Shown here: positions 12,330 to 26,200 of the stretch, in pieces
Layout: each line of letters starts with the position of its first letter
How positions within the stretch are numbered: the stretch's first letter is position 1
Assembly (NCBI RefSeq): GCF_019097595.1
Contig: NC_080720.1
Location: 21,314,352 to 21,378,351 of the forward strand
DNA from: Hemibagrus wyckioides
Taxonomy: Eukaryota > Chordata > Actinopteri > Siluriformes > Bagridae
Direction of reading: 5' to 3'
DNA length: 64,000 nt
Notes under the pieces: model-generated
What the model was told of the DNA's origin: nothing
What the model saw: the letters and a program-made list of their open reading frames with translations, nothing else
Databases searched by the model: none
Program-made: the position numbers and the translations under genes

Positions 12330-12660
12330 GATCAATCCATCCATCCATCCATCCATCCATCAGTCCATTTTTGTACTGATTATTCTACACAGGGTCATAA
12401 GGAGCCTGAAGTGTATTCCAGGGGACTCGGGGCACAAGGCAGGGTACACTCTGGATGGGTTGCCAATCCATTACAGCACACAATCACATGCACAAACACA
12501 CACTATGTATGATTTAGAGATGCAAATCAGCCTTAACACATGTCTGGAGGAGGAAACCCCTGAAGCCATGGGGAGAGCATGCAAACTCCACACACATGCA
12601 AGGCGGGAATCAAATCCCTATGTTGAAGGTGTTTGGCAAACATGCTAACCACTTTGCCAC
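12330..12660 (+). repeat. family A copy 5
   Basis: It opens with a CCAT tetranucleotide run (12336-12361), then the family order ACAGGGTCATAAGGAGCCTG, CAAGGCAGGGTACACTCTGG, ATTACAGCACACAATCACAT and GTTTGGCAAACATGCTAACC. The CCAT run is the usual 5' edge of this family. Confidence 0.75.
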
Positions 12661-12661
12661 C

Positions 12662-14670
12662 ATACTCCACTCAGTGACCATTATATTAGATGCTTTGAAT
12701 GTTTACTTTACTAAATCTTATGTCATGAGTTGTATTTTTTTACTCATGGCTAAAAAATGGCCGGCACTCATCATTTTAAACATTGTTCATTGAGACTTGG
12801 GGACAGATAGCAATCACTGTATAAAAAGTGGTGTGTGGTAAGGGGGATGGGGATCAATTGATGATGATTTAAATTTCAAATGTTGCTTTAGTGCATGTAA
12901 TGAGCAGTCAGTCCATTTCCCCCCTTTGCTTGCTCTGCCTTTAACTGCTTCTCTTGTGAGGGCGATCTCAAGGCTGGACGGGGATCCTATCTCTTACAGA
13001 GAAAATAAGCTTTGGCACAGGATAATGAGACCCCCTGTACAGCCTCCATACACACCCCTGCTGTCTCAGACCTGCATCTGCCATGGATACAAATACCCCC
13101 AACACCCTCCCTCCTTGCCCCACCCAACCCTGCCACTAGCCCCCTTTTTCTACCTCCCTACACTCTTTCAAGGTCTGCATTCATGCAAAGTACACTTATT
13201 TTGATTCAGTCTCCTATAAGATAATTAAGAAAGTGATTGTGACATTTGTCTCTAGGGGTTGGGGGGGTGGTGGTGGTTCAGAGGATAGAGGGATTAATGA
13301 GAAAAGATGGAAATGAGAATGCATGGCTCAGATAAAGAGCAAACAGTCCACCTTCTAATCTCAGTGCTCCATTTGCTTAAATAAAAATTGAACTAACGTT
13401 GCTATGTTAAAGGCAAATACCAACCAACTGAAGCATGTGGAATGTGTAAAATCATAAAATCTAGTGTACTTGCATTGGTGCTTTTAATTCTAAAACAAGA
13501 GAAGGTAAAAAACAACAACACAGGAACATAGGAGAACAAAAGGGAAGGTGGTGTGGAAGATAGCAGAAGCGGTTTTATATGAATATTTAACCAACACATT
13601 ATGGACCATGATGCCAGTAAAAGGACAATCAAAGTCTTGGCTTTATACTGAGATACAGCCAAATATCAGACACATAAAAACAAATAGAGAAGGCAATAAG
13701 ATGTTATTAGAAATAGAAATAGATACATCACAATATTTTATGCACCTTTGGAGGGCAAAACTGAGCCATTCAACAAGCAAAGTAGGTTCTTCTGATTACT
13801 TATTCTTTCTTTTTTCTCTTTGGCATGATCAATCATTTAGGCATGACTACTCAAAACAAATAATGTGAGAGTCCACATTCTTTTCATTCAACAAACGTAG
13901 AATGTTGGATAGAGAACAAGCATTCTTGTTTAATGAGGAAATGAGGAAATCATTCATCCAGCGTATGATTGAGTATGGTGGGGTGGGGTGGGGTGGGGTG
14001 GGATGGTGGTGTTCAGTCTTAGCAGGTACACTTGATTAATTACCTACTAAGCACCCTTACTCCCTTGGCAATTGTTTAATTGCAGTTGTCAAACAAAACC
14101 TGGAATCTAAAGTTGGAATCTCCATATTTGGCTAAAATTTTAAGTATTATTCAACACTAACTGACCACTCAAACTAACAGATTCAGCTAACTGATGGGAT
14201 GAATCAGGAAAATCCTATATCCTTATTATTATGGAGCTGTATGAGAATCTTAGAGCAGCCTTGTCTATCTATCTATCATCTATCTAGATTCAAGTGTATA
14301 CATACCCTTGACCACAGTTAAGCAGTCTTCAAGAGAAAAGCAGCTCTCTACTGCCACCCAAAGGTCAAAGTTGCTGTATGATAAATCTTAAGAGTTAAAT
14401 CTTTTGGTCTCCTCAAATAATAATTATAGTGTCCACTCCTCAGGGAGCCTAAATGATCACCTAAACTACAAAAACACAGTGAGAAAAATAGCTATTCTCT
14501 TTATTCAGGTACAGGTATGGGATATCAAGTATAAATGACATCATATATCTGAAATCATATTATCCAGGATAGTACTGATTCAGTTCCATCCCAAACTGTG
14601 AGATGAGATGTTACATGTTAAGAGATAAAAAAAAAAAAGAAGACTATAGAGATTAGATGATTATAGAATA
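12662..14670. other. intergenic sequence downstream of RBM6
   Basis: No coding evidence. The stretch contains a C-rich strip (13080-13150), a GGGGT tandem run (13977-14003), a short TATC/ATCT run (14260-14286) and AT-rich spacer. The open frames at 12926-13224 and 13402-13868 show no family. Confidence 0.45.
13977..14003 (+). repeat. GGGGT pentamer run with G-quadruplex potential
   Basis: Five consecutive GGTGGGGT-type units give at least four closely spaced G4 tracts on the plus strand, the textbook pattern for an intramolecular G-quadruplex. It lies about 700 bp past the RBM6 poly(A) signal. Confidence 0.75.
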
Positions 14671-14687
14671 GAGATGATGGCAGCCGG

Positions 14688-14693
14688 TTTATT
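14688..14693 (-). terminator. RBM6 poly(A) signal
   Basis: AATAAA on the minus strand (TTTATT on plus), about 340 nt beyond the RBM6 stop codon. The sequence between 14694 and 15033 is the likely 3' UTR. It contains an AT-rich, U-rich (minus-strand) tract at 14816-14870. Confidence 0.6.
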
Positions 14694-15033
14694 GACTCAC
14701 AGAATACTGATTACTACAATTACAATAGTTTTACAATTTGTCATTAAAAAAAACACTTCATACAAAGAAAGGGGAAAAATGGTTTCAAAGTCCTGAACAG
14801 TTGAGCTACAAACAAAACAAAAAAAAAAAAACAATAACAACAATAATAATAATAATAAAATAAAAATGATAGCAGAACTGTGAACTAAGAAAAAAAACTG
14901 TATAATCAGTACAGGCACAAGTAGAACACAAAACAGAGATTCACCAGGAATTGTGTTAGCTCACAAAATAAGCCTGAAGTGAGCCGCTGGCATAAACAGT
15001 GTGCATTTCAGTGATTTAATTCTTTCACCCTCA

Positions 15034-17266
15034 TCATTCCAGCTCCTTAAACCGTGCAAACATAGCCTTCCGCACAGCCTGCTTATAGGTGGCGTAGTTC
15101 CAGACGCCGTCCTTCTTGTTCCGCTGTTGAGAAAGTGAGCGAGAGGAACACAAAGTTAATTAAATGCCCTAAAAACAGAAGCCTGAAAAACAGTCTTGTG
15201 GTATTAATCGGTGTGGCTCACCTCTGTGGACTCCAGACCTAGCCCTGGTCTCTCATTGCCTTTGTGTGTGTCTCTGCAAGAACACAAAGATTAGGTGAAA
15301 CATTAGCTAGTCTGTAGAATGTGTGTGTAATGCTGCTATCTGGCTTTGAATAGTGCTCCAAATATTCTTATATGTATGGCTATTTCAGACAGAAATGGGC
15401 ATGGATTTTTTGTTGTTGTTTGCTTTCATTCATAAATTATTAGAAATAACAATTAGCATAACACACCTTCATTAAACTCCTGTAGCAGATTCCATGTGGA
15501 CCTCGCAAACAATCTTTTTATCTATTTAAGAAGACCGAGTAAGCATGATATACATCTTTCTCAACAGTTATGTCTTCATCAAGTCAGAGAACTGTTTTTT
15601 AGAAATTAAAACAATACCCATACAACATCGGATTTACCCCAGTTTTTGGGTTTGTAACATTCCAGAAAGCTCGGAAAAGTTTGCTGGAAAAGTGATCAGA
15701 ATCTACTACAATGCCGGGACGCAGTGCTGCTGGTAGTCTAAATTGGATCTCGTGAGCTGCATTTCATTACAACTACGCCAGTAAGAAGTTAAGATTTGAT
15801 GAAATGATTATTTTACGCGAGTCAAGCTGAGATAAGCTGCATGTGGTCTGCATGAGCTATATGGAGTGTTGGCTCCTTAACAAAGCATATTTCTGTTGTT
15901 TGCATTGAAATATGGTTCAACTTTGCATGGAGTTCATTAAGGCGGTGTAGGTCGGGCTACTGGAGCAAACCGTTGACCGAATGTCTTGAGATCAGGGTTG
16001 TCAGGGTTTCACGTTACGTTGGGATTGTTTTGGAACAAATATGCTGGTGGGAAAAGCAAGTCTAATTTCCATAAACACAGGCCAGGCAAACAAATGGAAA
16101 GAAGACAGTGTATGTCATGTAGAGTACAGTTTCTGATTTAAGATAAGGAAGATTTGAGAGAAGGAAATGGGCGAATATGGAGTGGATAAAGTTTGTGTAA
16201 TGCATACACTTCAAAGTCTAAGAAAAATCAGTATACATAATCAGTATGAGCATCTGCCTCATCCAAAGCCCAAATGTTTTGGGCTAGTATTAGGTCTCTT
16301 TGAATGGTTTTTGAGATGTTCGGCTGGGAATTTTGCTTTGCATGCACTTGTGTGACCTTTGTTTCATCTAGTGGGATTGCTTGTGAAGCCCTCCAGGTCA
16401 CAAAAATAAAAAGAGTGCACCTCCTATCTGTATTCATTCGGTATCTGTTTACTCCAAATTATGAATTTGTATTCAGTTACATCCCTACTATATAAATAAA
16501 TAAACTGAATGATGGGTACATCATGCATTTTCTGTTTAAGCATACCGTGAACCACTGGGCCATGCGTTTTGCTGTTTCCGTTTCTTTGCGTCAGGCGGAC
16601 TGCAAGTCTCTTTTAATTGCATCTAAATCACAGGGCACAGAAGTCAGGTTGCAGAGTCACAGAATTCAGCATGGCTTAATTATTACAAGCATGTGATCAT
16701 AACGATACTGTTCTTCCCTCCAGGAAATGCTAATATGTAAATGACTGGCTGTTTTAAAAACAGAAAATACTGTACAATCTCCCAACCGACAGAAATAAAA
16801 TCCTTACCTCTTTTTCTTGGTTTTCCAAAGCTTCAAGTTCCCTTTTTGACTTTTTGATCTTTAAGTGAATCTCCATATTTTGCTAGCATAAAAAAAGAAA
16901 GAGTAAGTGTAAGTAAATCTAAAAGCAAAAAAGTTCTCACACTCACGTTCATTCATTCTATTAAATCCTACACCTAGAGTAGCTAGTGCCACGAGCATGT
17001 CTGAGGAGTGAAGGTACCTTGTGCAGGTCTGAGAGCTGTTGATGGCGGATCAGAGCGTCTTTACTGGGGAACTGTCTCCTACACAGCAGACAGGCCATTT
17101 TTTTCCAGTCTGTCAGTCTGTCTTCTTTCTCCTGGGACTCTGGTTGGCTCTTGACAGGTGGGGCAGATGGGGCAGGTGCTTCGTGTTTCTCGTGTTTTTC
17201 TTCGTCCTCTTCGTCACTTCCTGCAGCATAGTCAGCAGCTAACATGCCCAGAGAACCCATGGGCTT
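15034..17266 (-). CDS. rbm6: RBM6 zinc finger and C-terminal exons
   Basis: Exon 17018-17266 holds an acidic [14 protein letters not shown] stretch and the finger CLLCRRQF...RHQQLSDLH (CX2C-X12-H-X6-H). Exon 16808-16882 adds a charged helix. Exon 16546-16622 adds a basic PPDAKKRK. Exon 15222-15273 reads [11 protein letters not shown], and the last exon ends [17 protein letters not shown]. The usual G-patch core (GWxxGxGLG) between finger and tail is missing. Only the GLGLEST piece lines up with the HPGLASSEE part of the human protein. Exon 16546-16622 uses acceptor TGATTTAG; it was placed because it is the choice that keeps phase on both sides. Confidence 0.88.
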
Positions 17267-20200
17267 CTGCAAATTTAGAATATGTGTAAATGTATGCTTT
17301 CAAACAGAAATAGGTCATCAAGCATAATTAAGGTAATGCTGCTGAAATGTGAATGTCAGTGTCAGAGTAAGGCTCTGTGCTAAAATTCACCTTGGATCCC
17401 TTCTCCTCTTTCTTTGGAGGAGCAAGAGGCTTTTTGAACAAGTCATCTCCTCCTGTGGTCTGTGAAAGTGTGGGACAATATGAAAAATAATTACTAACTA
17501 CCTACCAAGGTACACATGGATATTCATAAAAGCACAAATGAAAAATCTCAGAGAAATAGATATAGATTTTTGTAAGCAGGGTATGGAAAAAAAACCCCAA
17601 AAAAACAAACAGCTGTCTGACCTTCCTCTCAAATACAGCAAAGGCTGCATCAGCAGCTTTGGAAGCCTTCTTCTCCTCAGCTCCACTCCTAAGAACAGGA
17701 GATGGTGCTCGCACACTTTCCTTCTGCCGATTCTGGATCTTGGCCCAGCGCTCCATATCTTTCATGATCTGAAGATATTAAACATGACATGAAGTTAGAC
17801 TAGCCCTGATCTACAGCAAAAAAAAAAAAAAAAAAAAAAAATTTATGTGGCAGTGTAGCAGCAGCTCATTTAAAAGGTGTACAAATAACACAAACACACC
17901 TTAAATGCTGCCAGGCTTCTGGGTTTGTCTTCTTTCTCTTTTTCTTTCTTCTCAGAGCGTGGCATAGCCTCTTCGTCCTCTTTTCGCTCTGGCCCTCCTT
18001 CTGATGGTATTTTTATTTCCTCAGATGCTGCAGACTCGCTCTCCACAGGTACATTCTGTTTTTGAGCATCTGCACCCGAGCTTTCGCCTTCCACTGGTAT
18101 GTAGATCTTTGATGTACTGTCCCAGTACAAGTACTGCTGTGTCTGAGCATTATAGAAATACTACAAACACACCAACAATTTACACTCTAATTTTAAACAC
18201 ACTGTGCCTTTGTACTGCAAATCCAAACAGTCCTAACACAAGCTGCTCCAAAATGATCCGAGAGAAAGCATTTCTAAACATACCCTTGAGTTCGGGTCAT
18301 AGTACAGGGTGGTCTGGGGGTCGTAGTAGAAGCCGGATGTAGCGTCATACAGGAAGGCAGACAAATCTGGAGTGTCGGAACCTGAGGAAAAGATGACAGC
18401 CTTAAGAATCAAGATTCAAAAACATTATGACATGCACAAGCTCCATAGACAGTGAAATTCACTATTCCCATAGAAAAAAAAAACATTGTGCAATATATTG
18501 TATACCATGGCTACAGCATACAAATGTTATAAAACACAAAATATTAAAAACTGTGGTGACGAGAAAAGGGTGCAAATTAATGTCAAAAGATTCAAATTGG
18601 ATGCTGTAATAGTTAAAATGTGTTTTGATGGCTCAGTATATGCATTTTAATTCATACACATTTTTACTCATGTTTGTTAATTAATAAATGAAAATTCAAT
18701 ATTCTAATTCAATTCAATATGTACATAAGCAAAGCTTTTAAAAATGGCTATTGTCACAGCAGCAGCCCAGAAATCTGGATATAAATTTTAAATGGTGGTA
18801 AGGAAAAACTCCCTCAGATAATATGAGGAAGAAATCATGAGAGGAACCAGACTCAAAAAGGAAGAAATCCTTATCTGGGTGATACCCGATAGTGTGAACA
18901 GAAATATTTCTGTAACTGTATACTACAGAGTCAAATATTACCGATTGAGTAACAGGAACCTGAGTATGAGCACAATTAGGGTTGTAACATTAGGTGTATT
19001 GCATTATACTGTTCAATGATGGAAACCAAAGTTCCAGTAAAAATAAATGTTACTAAATCTTACTATAGCTAAAGTCTTCAGATTCACCAGTAGAGCCAGT
19101 GTGAACAGTGTCACTTGTAGAAGCAGTCTGTTGCTGTGTAGCTTTGACCGAAGCCTCTGCATACATCGCACCCTGAACAATGCCAGAAAAATGTTTTAAA
19201 AATTATCTTATATATGATATGAATATAAATGAATGTGGACGTGTATCAGGAACTCACTTGGTTTATGCTTGAGCTCTGTAATGAGGCTGCAGGCACGGAA
19301 AAGTCTGTTTGCATGGGCTCGGCAGGTGCACCCATACCTACATACATAAAGAGACTCTATACCATGTACAGTATCTTATTCTTAATCCAATCAATAAATT
19401 AGTCATTTCCACATAAGCCTACCTTGTGTGGCAGTTGGGATGGCTGTGTGAGATTGCTGGAAGTATTGCTGTTGCTGCTGTAGAAACAAATCAACAGGCA
19501 TTTAAGGTATATTCCACATAAAACAGTATAAAAGTGATCATTGGTATATTGACCCTGAGAACTAAAATAGCAACCTCCATAACATCAGGTGGGTAACCCA
19601 GAAGAGAAGTATTTGACTTATCATGGTCCCGCCGGTAGCTGGAAGGAAAATAAACAAACAAAAAAAAAGCGTAAGTCAAAAGTGAAGAAAATTTAAAAAA
19701 AAATTATAACCATACAATCACCACAGACAGAACTGTAGTGACTTTAAATATCGGCTTCATGATACATTATTAATAAAAAATTATTCTTAACTGCTACATT
19801 GTGCTTCATTGCAAACTTAAAAAAGTTAAGAATATTTTGTATTCCTAAAAATTCTTACTAAGGAATGTTATTTTTTCTTTATGAGGGTTCCTGGACAAAA
19901 CTTTCAGATTTTTATTTTAAATCAATATTAATAACTTTAAATTACGATAACAGCCAACTTGTAGATCCACAAAGGGAAAGTTTATTGGGTTGTTTTAAAT
20001 ATTAAACTTTACAAAATCACAAAACTTACATAATTATTAAATATAATAATACTAAAGAAAAAATAACAATAAATAAACTGATGTATAAAAATTGGCAGTA
20101 TTGAAATTGTAGCTATTAAATTATTGTCAATTTATTTTTAAGGAAAAAATGAGCAATATTTAAAGAATATTGGAACATTTTTTAAAACTTCTTTGAATTC

Positions 20201-23200
20201 TTTTCATAAGAATATTTTTGTGAATCCGTCCCACTTGGGAATGCTTTACTGTGCAACTCACTTCTGATTCTTTAGAGGTTTTGCTACTTCTGCATATACT
20301 CGGACTCCATCGATCATAATTGGACGAGGTTTGGTAAGCAGGTCTACCAACCGGGTCACGTGCTGGCAAAAAGATGGCAAAAAAGTCACCTTGTTAAGAT
20401 CATGACAGATTCAAAGATGAGAGATGCACAAAAAATTGAAAATGAATCATAAAGCATTGTCATAATGCTACCTCATGCGAGTCCATGTCGACAAAGCAAA
20501 AGCACTTGGATCCAGGCGTCTTCCCTTTAACAAGTCGAACGTTGCGTTCATCAAGGTAAGCAAATTGATCCAGTGCCCTTAAGATCGTCTCCACTGTAGT
20601 GGTGGGCAGTATGTTCTTAATTATCATGGCTAAAAGGGTGAAAAAAAAGGTGAAAATGAAAAATTAACAGTGTTCAGAGACGATCTTAACACAGCATAAA
20701 CACCGTATTTGCTGAGAAACATGGGGACCATCTCTCTGATGATTACAAACAGCAAGTAAGATAGGCAAGCCCTCCAGAGGGTTGTGCAATTAGCCCTGAA
20801 CTCCCTGACTATCTACAGCAACTAAGACCAGGAAGATTGTAAAAGTCTCAGCCATCCAAACAATGGACTGTGCTCTATATTGTGGTCAGAGCGCGTCAGC
20901 GCCTTAATGTCAAGCTCAGAGAGAATGAAGAGGAGCTTCTTCCTGCAGGCCATTTGGACCATCAAACAGGACAAGAATTAAAACTTGGGTTTTTCTGGAC
21001 TTGTCTTCACAACAGTCACTATTTTACTAAAATTGCACATAATTGCACACATCTGTATTTAATCCCTAATAGTCAGATTGCTTCATTTTTATTGTAATTG
21101 TATTATTAGTCTATTCTATTTTGATTCAATTTTTATGGCATGGACAGCTGAAAAAGTATTTTACTTCATGTGTGGTTGTACATGTGAAATTTGACTTCTG
21201 AATCTGAAACTGAAGCATGTAGCAAAGCCTGTGCTCACTTCTGCTTTCCTTGAAAACCGGATCAGATAATTGCTGGTTGGCACGAGGTCCTTTCTGATGA
21301 GCCCATTCCTCAGCCCGCTTCTCCATCTCTTGCTGCTGAAGCTGCTTATCAACCTGCTGCTGCCAGGCTTCAGGGGTCAGGGTGGAACTCCTCTGCCACC
21401 CTCCCTGAGAGAGGGGATCGGGCAGGGTCTTGGCACTACCTTCATCTTTCACTTGTGGGGGATTGGGCATGACTGGACATGGCAGCAGCCCATCTTGGGG
21501 AGACGGGATGGCTTTATGGGGTTGGTCGTCATGCTGCTGGTCAGAGAAATCATCATGTTTTATTCAACTTCTAAACAGAGTTGCAATTTGATATGAATTT
21601 AACTTCTATTAGATAATTATACAATAAAGGGAAAGTGTACCGGTTCTTTTATATTTCTTTCAGGCTGAATGTACTTCAGTAAGGCAGTCTTGCTACCAAC
21701 TTTAACAGATCCCTGAAAGACAGAAAAATCATAAGTGACAATCTCTGAATTTTCGGATAGATTTTCCTCTACAAATGCATCTGGGCAAGGTTTCTTCCAG
21801 AAGTCATCAGATCAGGTCAGATTCTTTAGAAGCAATCGGTAAGGATGTGTTTCAATTCAATTCAATTTTATTTGTATAGCTCTTTTAACATTGGACACTG
21901 TCTCAAAGCTTCAAGATTAATATTAGACTTGTATTTAAATGTATTTGGATTAATCCCTAATCCGCAAGCCGGAGGCAACTATGGCAAGGAAAAACTCCCT
22001 TAGATGGTAAGAGGAAGAAACCTTGAGAGGAACCAGACTCAAAAGGGAACCCATCCTCATATGGGTGACACCGCAGTGTGAATTTCCATAAACACTGGAG
22101 AGTGTGATTATAAAAATTATAATAAACACCGGAGAGTGTGATTATGAATAATGTCCTTTCTACAGTCATATACAGTCAGTTGGAGTTGTGTAACCAGGAG
22201 CTCCTGAGCAACTCATAAATTAGCTCAACATCTCAGTTCATTATAAAATCAACACCAACTCCTTTAAGCTGAAGCCTTCAAATGCTCAATGATGTCTGTG
22301 GTGGAGACAAGAGTATAACAGGTACTCAGCTCCTATAGAAATCCAGCCCTCTTCCATTTTAATAATCGAGGTACTCCCAAAAAAAATGAAAAAATCAGTG
22401 CCTTAAAAAAAAACACAAAAAGGGTTTTTAGAGTTGACCAATGTTTGAGAAGAAAAAGTGTTTGTCTGAGAGCAGTAATTACTTCATCTTTTAAGAATTT
22501 AACTTACTGAAAAAGGGAAAAGGCATTACTACATTAGGTTAATTTACATATAAAGCAAGTAGCATGTAATGCTAATTAAAAACAGGTTAGTAACCAAGTA
22601 TGGCACAATTGAGAAAACAAAAGAGTCAGATTAATAATTACCTTTTAAGTGTTTCCCAACAACAATAACAAAAATCAAAATGAACACTGAACACTCTGCC
22701 CATTTTCTTTGTGCAAATGATATAGAAGGCAGACAGAACGTATAGAACATTTCATCGTGAAATTTGAAGATAATGGCAGTTCTATTGTTATTATCTGTGC
22801 TAATCAGCAGAGATCAATTCCTTATTCTCCAAAAAAAGCCCTTGGTCAAGGCACATAATGGTGACCCGTGGTCTGACCCCAACTTACCTCCATAGTCAAG
22901 ACGTGTAAAAATGTTTCACTTCACTAAATACTTATTTATTACTAAGTGGATTCTACTTCAGGGTTTTCCATTCACTTTTACCATAGTCTAGGTTTGTAAT
23001 CTTTTTTAAAATCTACATTTATGTATGCAGTAACTGTGTATTTCTTGTTACTATGTGCATCTGTTTTTTCATACGTACAGATGCAGGGCCCACAGTTTAA
23101 GCCAGAGCTTGAGTTACTGTTTTTGTGGAAATCTGCAAGGGTGTCTGCTCGGTTCTCCAGTTTCGCACCCACCTCCCAAAAACACGCTTGTTGGTGGACT

Positions 23201-26200
23201 GGCTATGCACAACTGCCCCTTGGTGTGTAAGTGTGTGTAACGTACTGGCATTCCATCCAAGATATATTCCCACCTCACACCCAGTGTTCCCAGGACAGGC
23301 TCTGCCTCTACCAGGACTCTGACCAGGTTAAAGTCATTACTAAAGATGAATGAAAGATTTCTCATGAACTGCTTCCTTAACTCTATTTCAGAAGCCTTTA
23401 TTAACCCAATGAACCTTTTATAAACTGCTGTATACCATGTGCAAAACTGTTTAAACTCTTTTCACACCAAAGGATAAATTATCCCTAATTCAGTGCATTC
23501 CCAACTATATTTGAAACCGTTTTTCATGTGGACACATTTACTGAATACAGACATGTTAAATTACTACAAGGCAGGTAATGAGAGGGAATTCTAGCAGTAC
23601 CTGGCACAAGGTCCTGTCTTGAAGAGATATTTAAGAAACATCTGATTCAGAAGCAATGGTTAAAAAATACACCATAAATCCAGGCAGAAACTCATGATGA
23701 AAGCCTCTTGATAGGAAACAATGTACTCCCAATAGGAAGGCTACTGCACATCAGCCTACTGCACCATTTGCTTAACAAGGCAGCTTAAACAAAGACAGGA
23801 CTGGAACATAAATCTAACACAGAAGGAAGGATCCTACAATCAGTATTACACCACCTTTAACTTTCCTTTCCATCAACTCATTCAAACTTTGCCTTCACTC
23901 CAGCATATGCATCAAACCAATGAGCGTGCAGGTATAAGCATTTCCGTAATAATATTAAAGAATGTGGTTTGCAAGACGAACATCCTCACGAGTGCCACAC
24001 TAGCAGTAAACAAATGCAAGTCTTGACCTGATTTTTCAAAATACAATGATCTAAAAGGATAAAGAACATGGGCTAGATCTAACCAGCAGAAAAATGGCAT
24101 AAATGGCACCAACAAACAAAAACCAACCTCTGAACCAACTGAATTTTCAACTCCTTCAACGTTAACAATGCAGAGTCAACATGTGAAACAAGTCAAGGCA
24201 TTTCAAACAGAGCCAAGCCTTGAAAAATCGGACGCTTAAAATTTCAGCCCACTGGATATCCATGTGAAGTGTTCCAGACTGAAACATGAAGTCAAACATG
24301 GGAAGCAAGGAAGGACAGAATTCCACATGACAAAAGGCAAGGGCTGAAGAGTCTTAAGCGAAAAGAAGAAAAGTGATGTGTGAGTGATGCCAATAAATGT
24401 CAAGAAGGAATTAATGATGATGGACAAGTGAGTATGGAACAACTTGCAGGTCATATAAACTTGCTGATTTTCGAAAAGTGGTGAGACAAGTGGTGATGAA
24501 AATCTTTTTTAAGTCAATAAGAAGCTGTGAGGATGTGTGAACAACGAGTGATGCCGTAGCACCATAAAGAAATGGAAGCAGTTGCATCACTGCAACCATG
24601 AACCTGGATAAAGTCATCAAATGATGAAGTGACCGAACGCTAATTTAAAAAGAGAGTGAAATTATAGACAATAAACCGTGCAAGTTCATCAGTCAGCAAA
24701 TGGATAACATCAACAAATGCTTACAAATCTTAAATCTGAATTTTTACCCGGATAAGCCACACAGTTATATGATGATAAAGTTCAAAAACACTCGACCAAA
24801 AAATATATATCTCTCTAATTAAAACATGAAAAATTCACAAAAGATCATTTGTGTTCTACTATTTCTTCTGTGTAGTATTATATACTCTTATTACAAACGT
24901 ATATAAGTGTTAAGTTATTCGCTCCTTGTGTGTCACGCAAGCCGATTAAAGGACAATTATTTTTTTTAAAAAATGGGCTGCTTTTTTTTTTATAGACTGC
25001 TAATACTTTCATGTGTGTTATAACTTATAGAGAGGATAAAGGCGCTTTGAGTATTCCCATGTGCCCCTCCCATGTGCTGACCACCCAATCCCACCCTTGG
25101 CCCTGCCCCAGCCCCAGCCTTCTTTGTTTGAAGACACAGCTGCTGTAGAGGGACAAGAATGGGCCACCTGGTTGGACTCCATGAAGTGGACAGCATCCTC
25201 GATGTTTAAAAACTCCACATAGGCCGTATCGGAGCTGTAACCTGGGGACAGCATTTGAAATACAAATGGGTCTGTGTTAGTTAATTCCAGTAAATAGATA
25301 GGAAACATAAAAAAAAAAAAAAAATCACGGTGAATATAACAGCGACCTAATACTCTTAAATCCATACATTTAGTGGTCTTAGTGGTGACCATCAGAATTG
25401 CACAAGAGCTTTTTTGTTGCTTTCGGTAATTGAATAGCAATCATACAAACAATTGCTTTTGTTCATTCAGCCTGCAACAGTGTAAAGGTACGTTCATTGT
25501 GTCTGATGTTGCTTGAAACAGTGGAATGCATGGTTGGTATGTTGTGCTACAACCTGCAAAAATCACACCTAAATGTAGTTCAAGTATCTGATAATTTAAC
25601 GCATGATTATCATGTTATTTAAAAAAAATTGTTCTGCTGTTGGAAAAATGCAAAACTGACCATCATCGCCACATGTAAAACAGGTATTATTTGTGTAGGG
25701 GACTCCTCAAAGCTTCAAAAGTTGCTAGTCCTGTGACATTTTTGGGATTTCTTAAGACTGACAAGATCCAGTATGGAAACATTTTCTTGTTCAAGAATTT
25801 TTGAGGCAATAATAAAAAAAAATAAGAATTCAATAGTGCGGATATTGTACCTTAGAGTCCCAATTTAACCAAATGTCAAGCAACAACATAGAACCATTTC
25901 TTTGTGTATATAAAATTTTTTATTATTGGCCTTATTTAATGTTCAAACAGCTTAGAGTTCGACCAAAAAGAGGCCATATGTGACAACCTCACATCTTACT
26001 GAGAAGTAGGATCGTCACGTGTGTGTGTGTGTGTGTGTGTGTGAGGGAGAGGGAGAGAAAGATCACGTTCCCAGCAGTCTACTGGACTAAATCCACAAAC
26101 CATTTATAAGATGGACGGTGTTAAAAGAGAGCTGCACAAGCTCCAGCACAAGATGAAAACGGAAGAGGGACAGGAAACCAATTGTTTTAACAAGAAAAAT

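Noticed and set aside
15274..16807. Search for a missed G-patch exon in RBM6
   Set aside because: Only the 16546-16622 exon restored phase. No GWxxGxGLG reading with splice sites was found on the minus strand.
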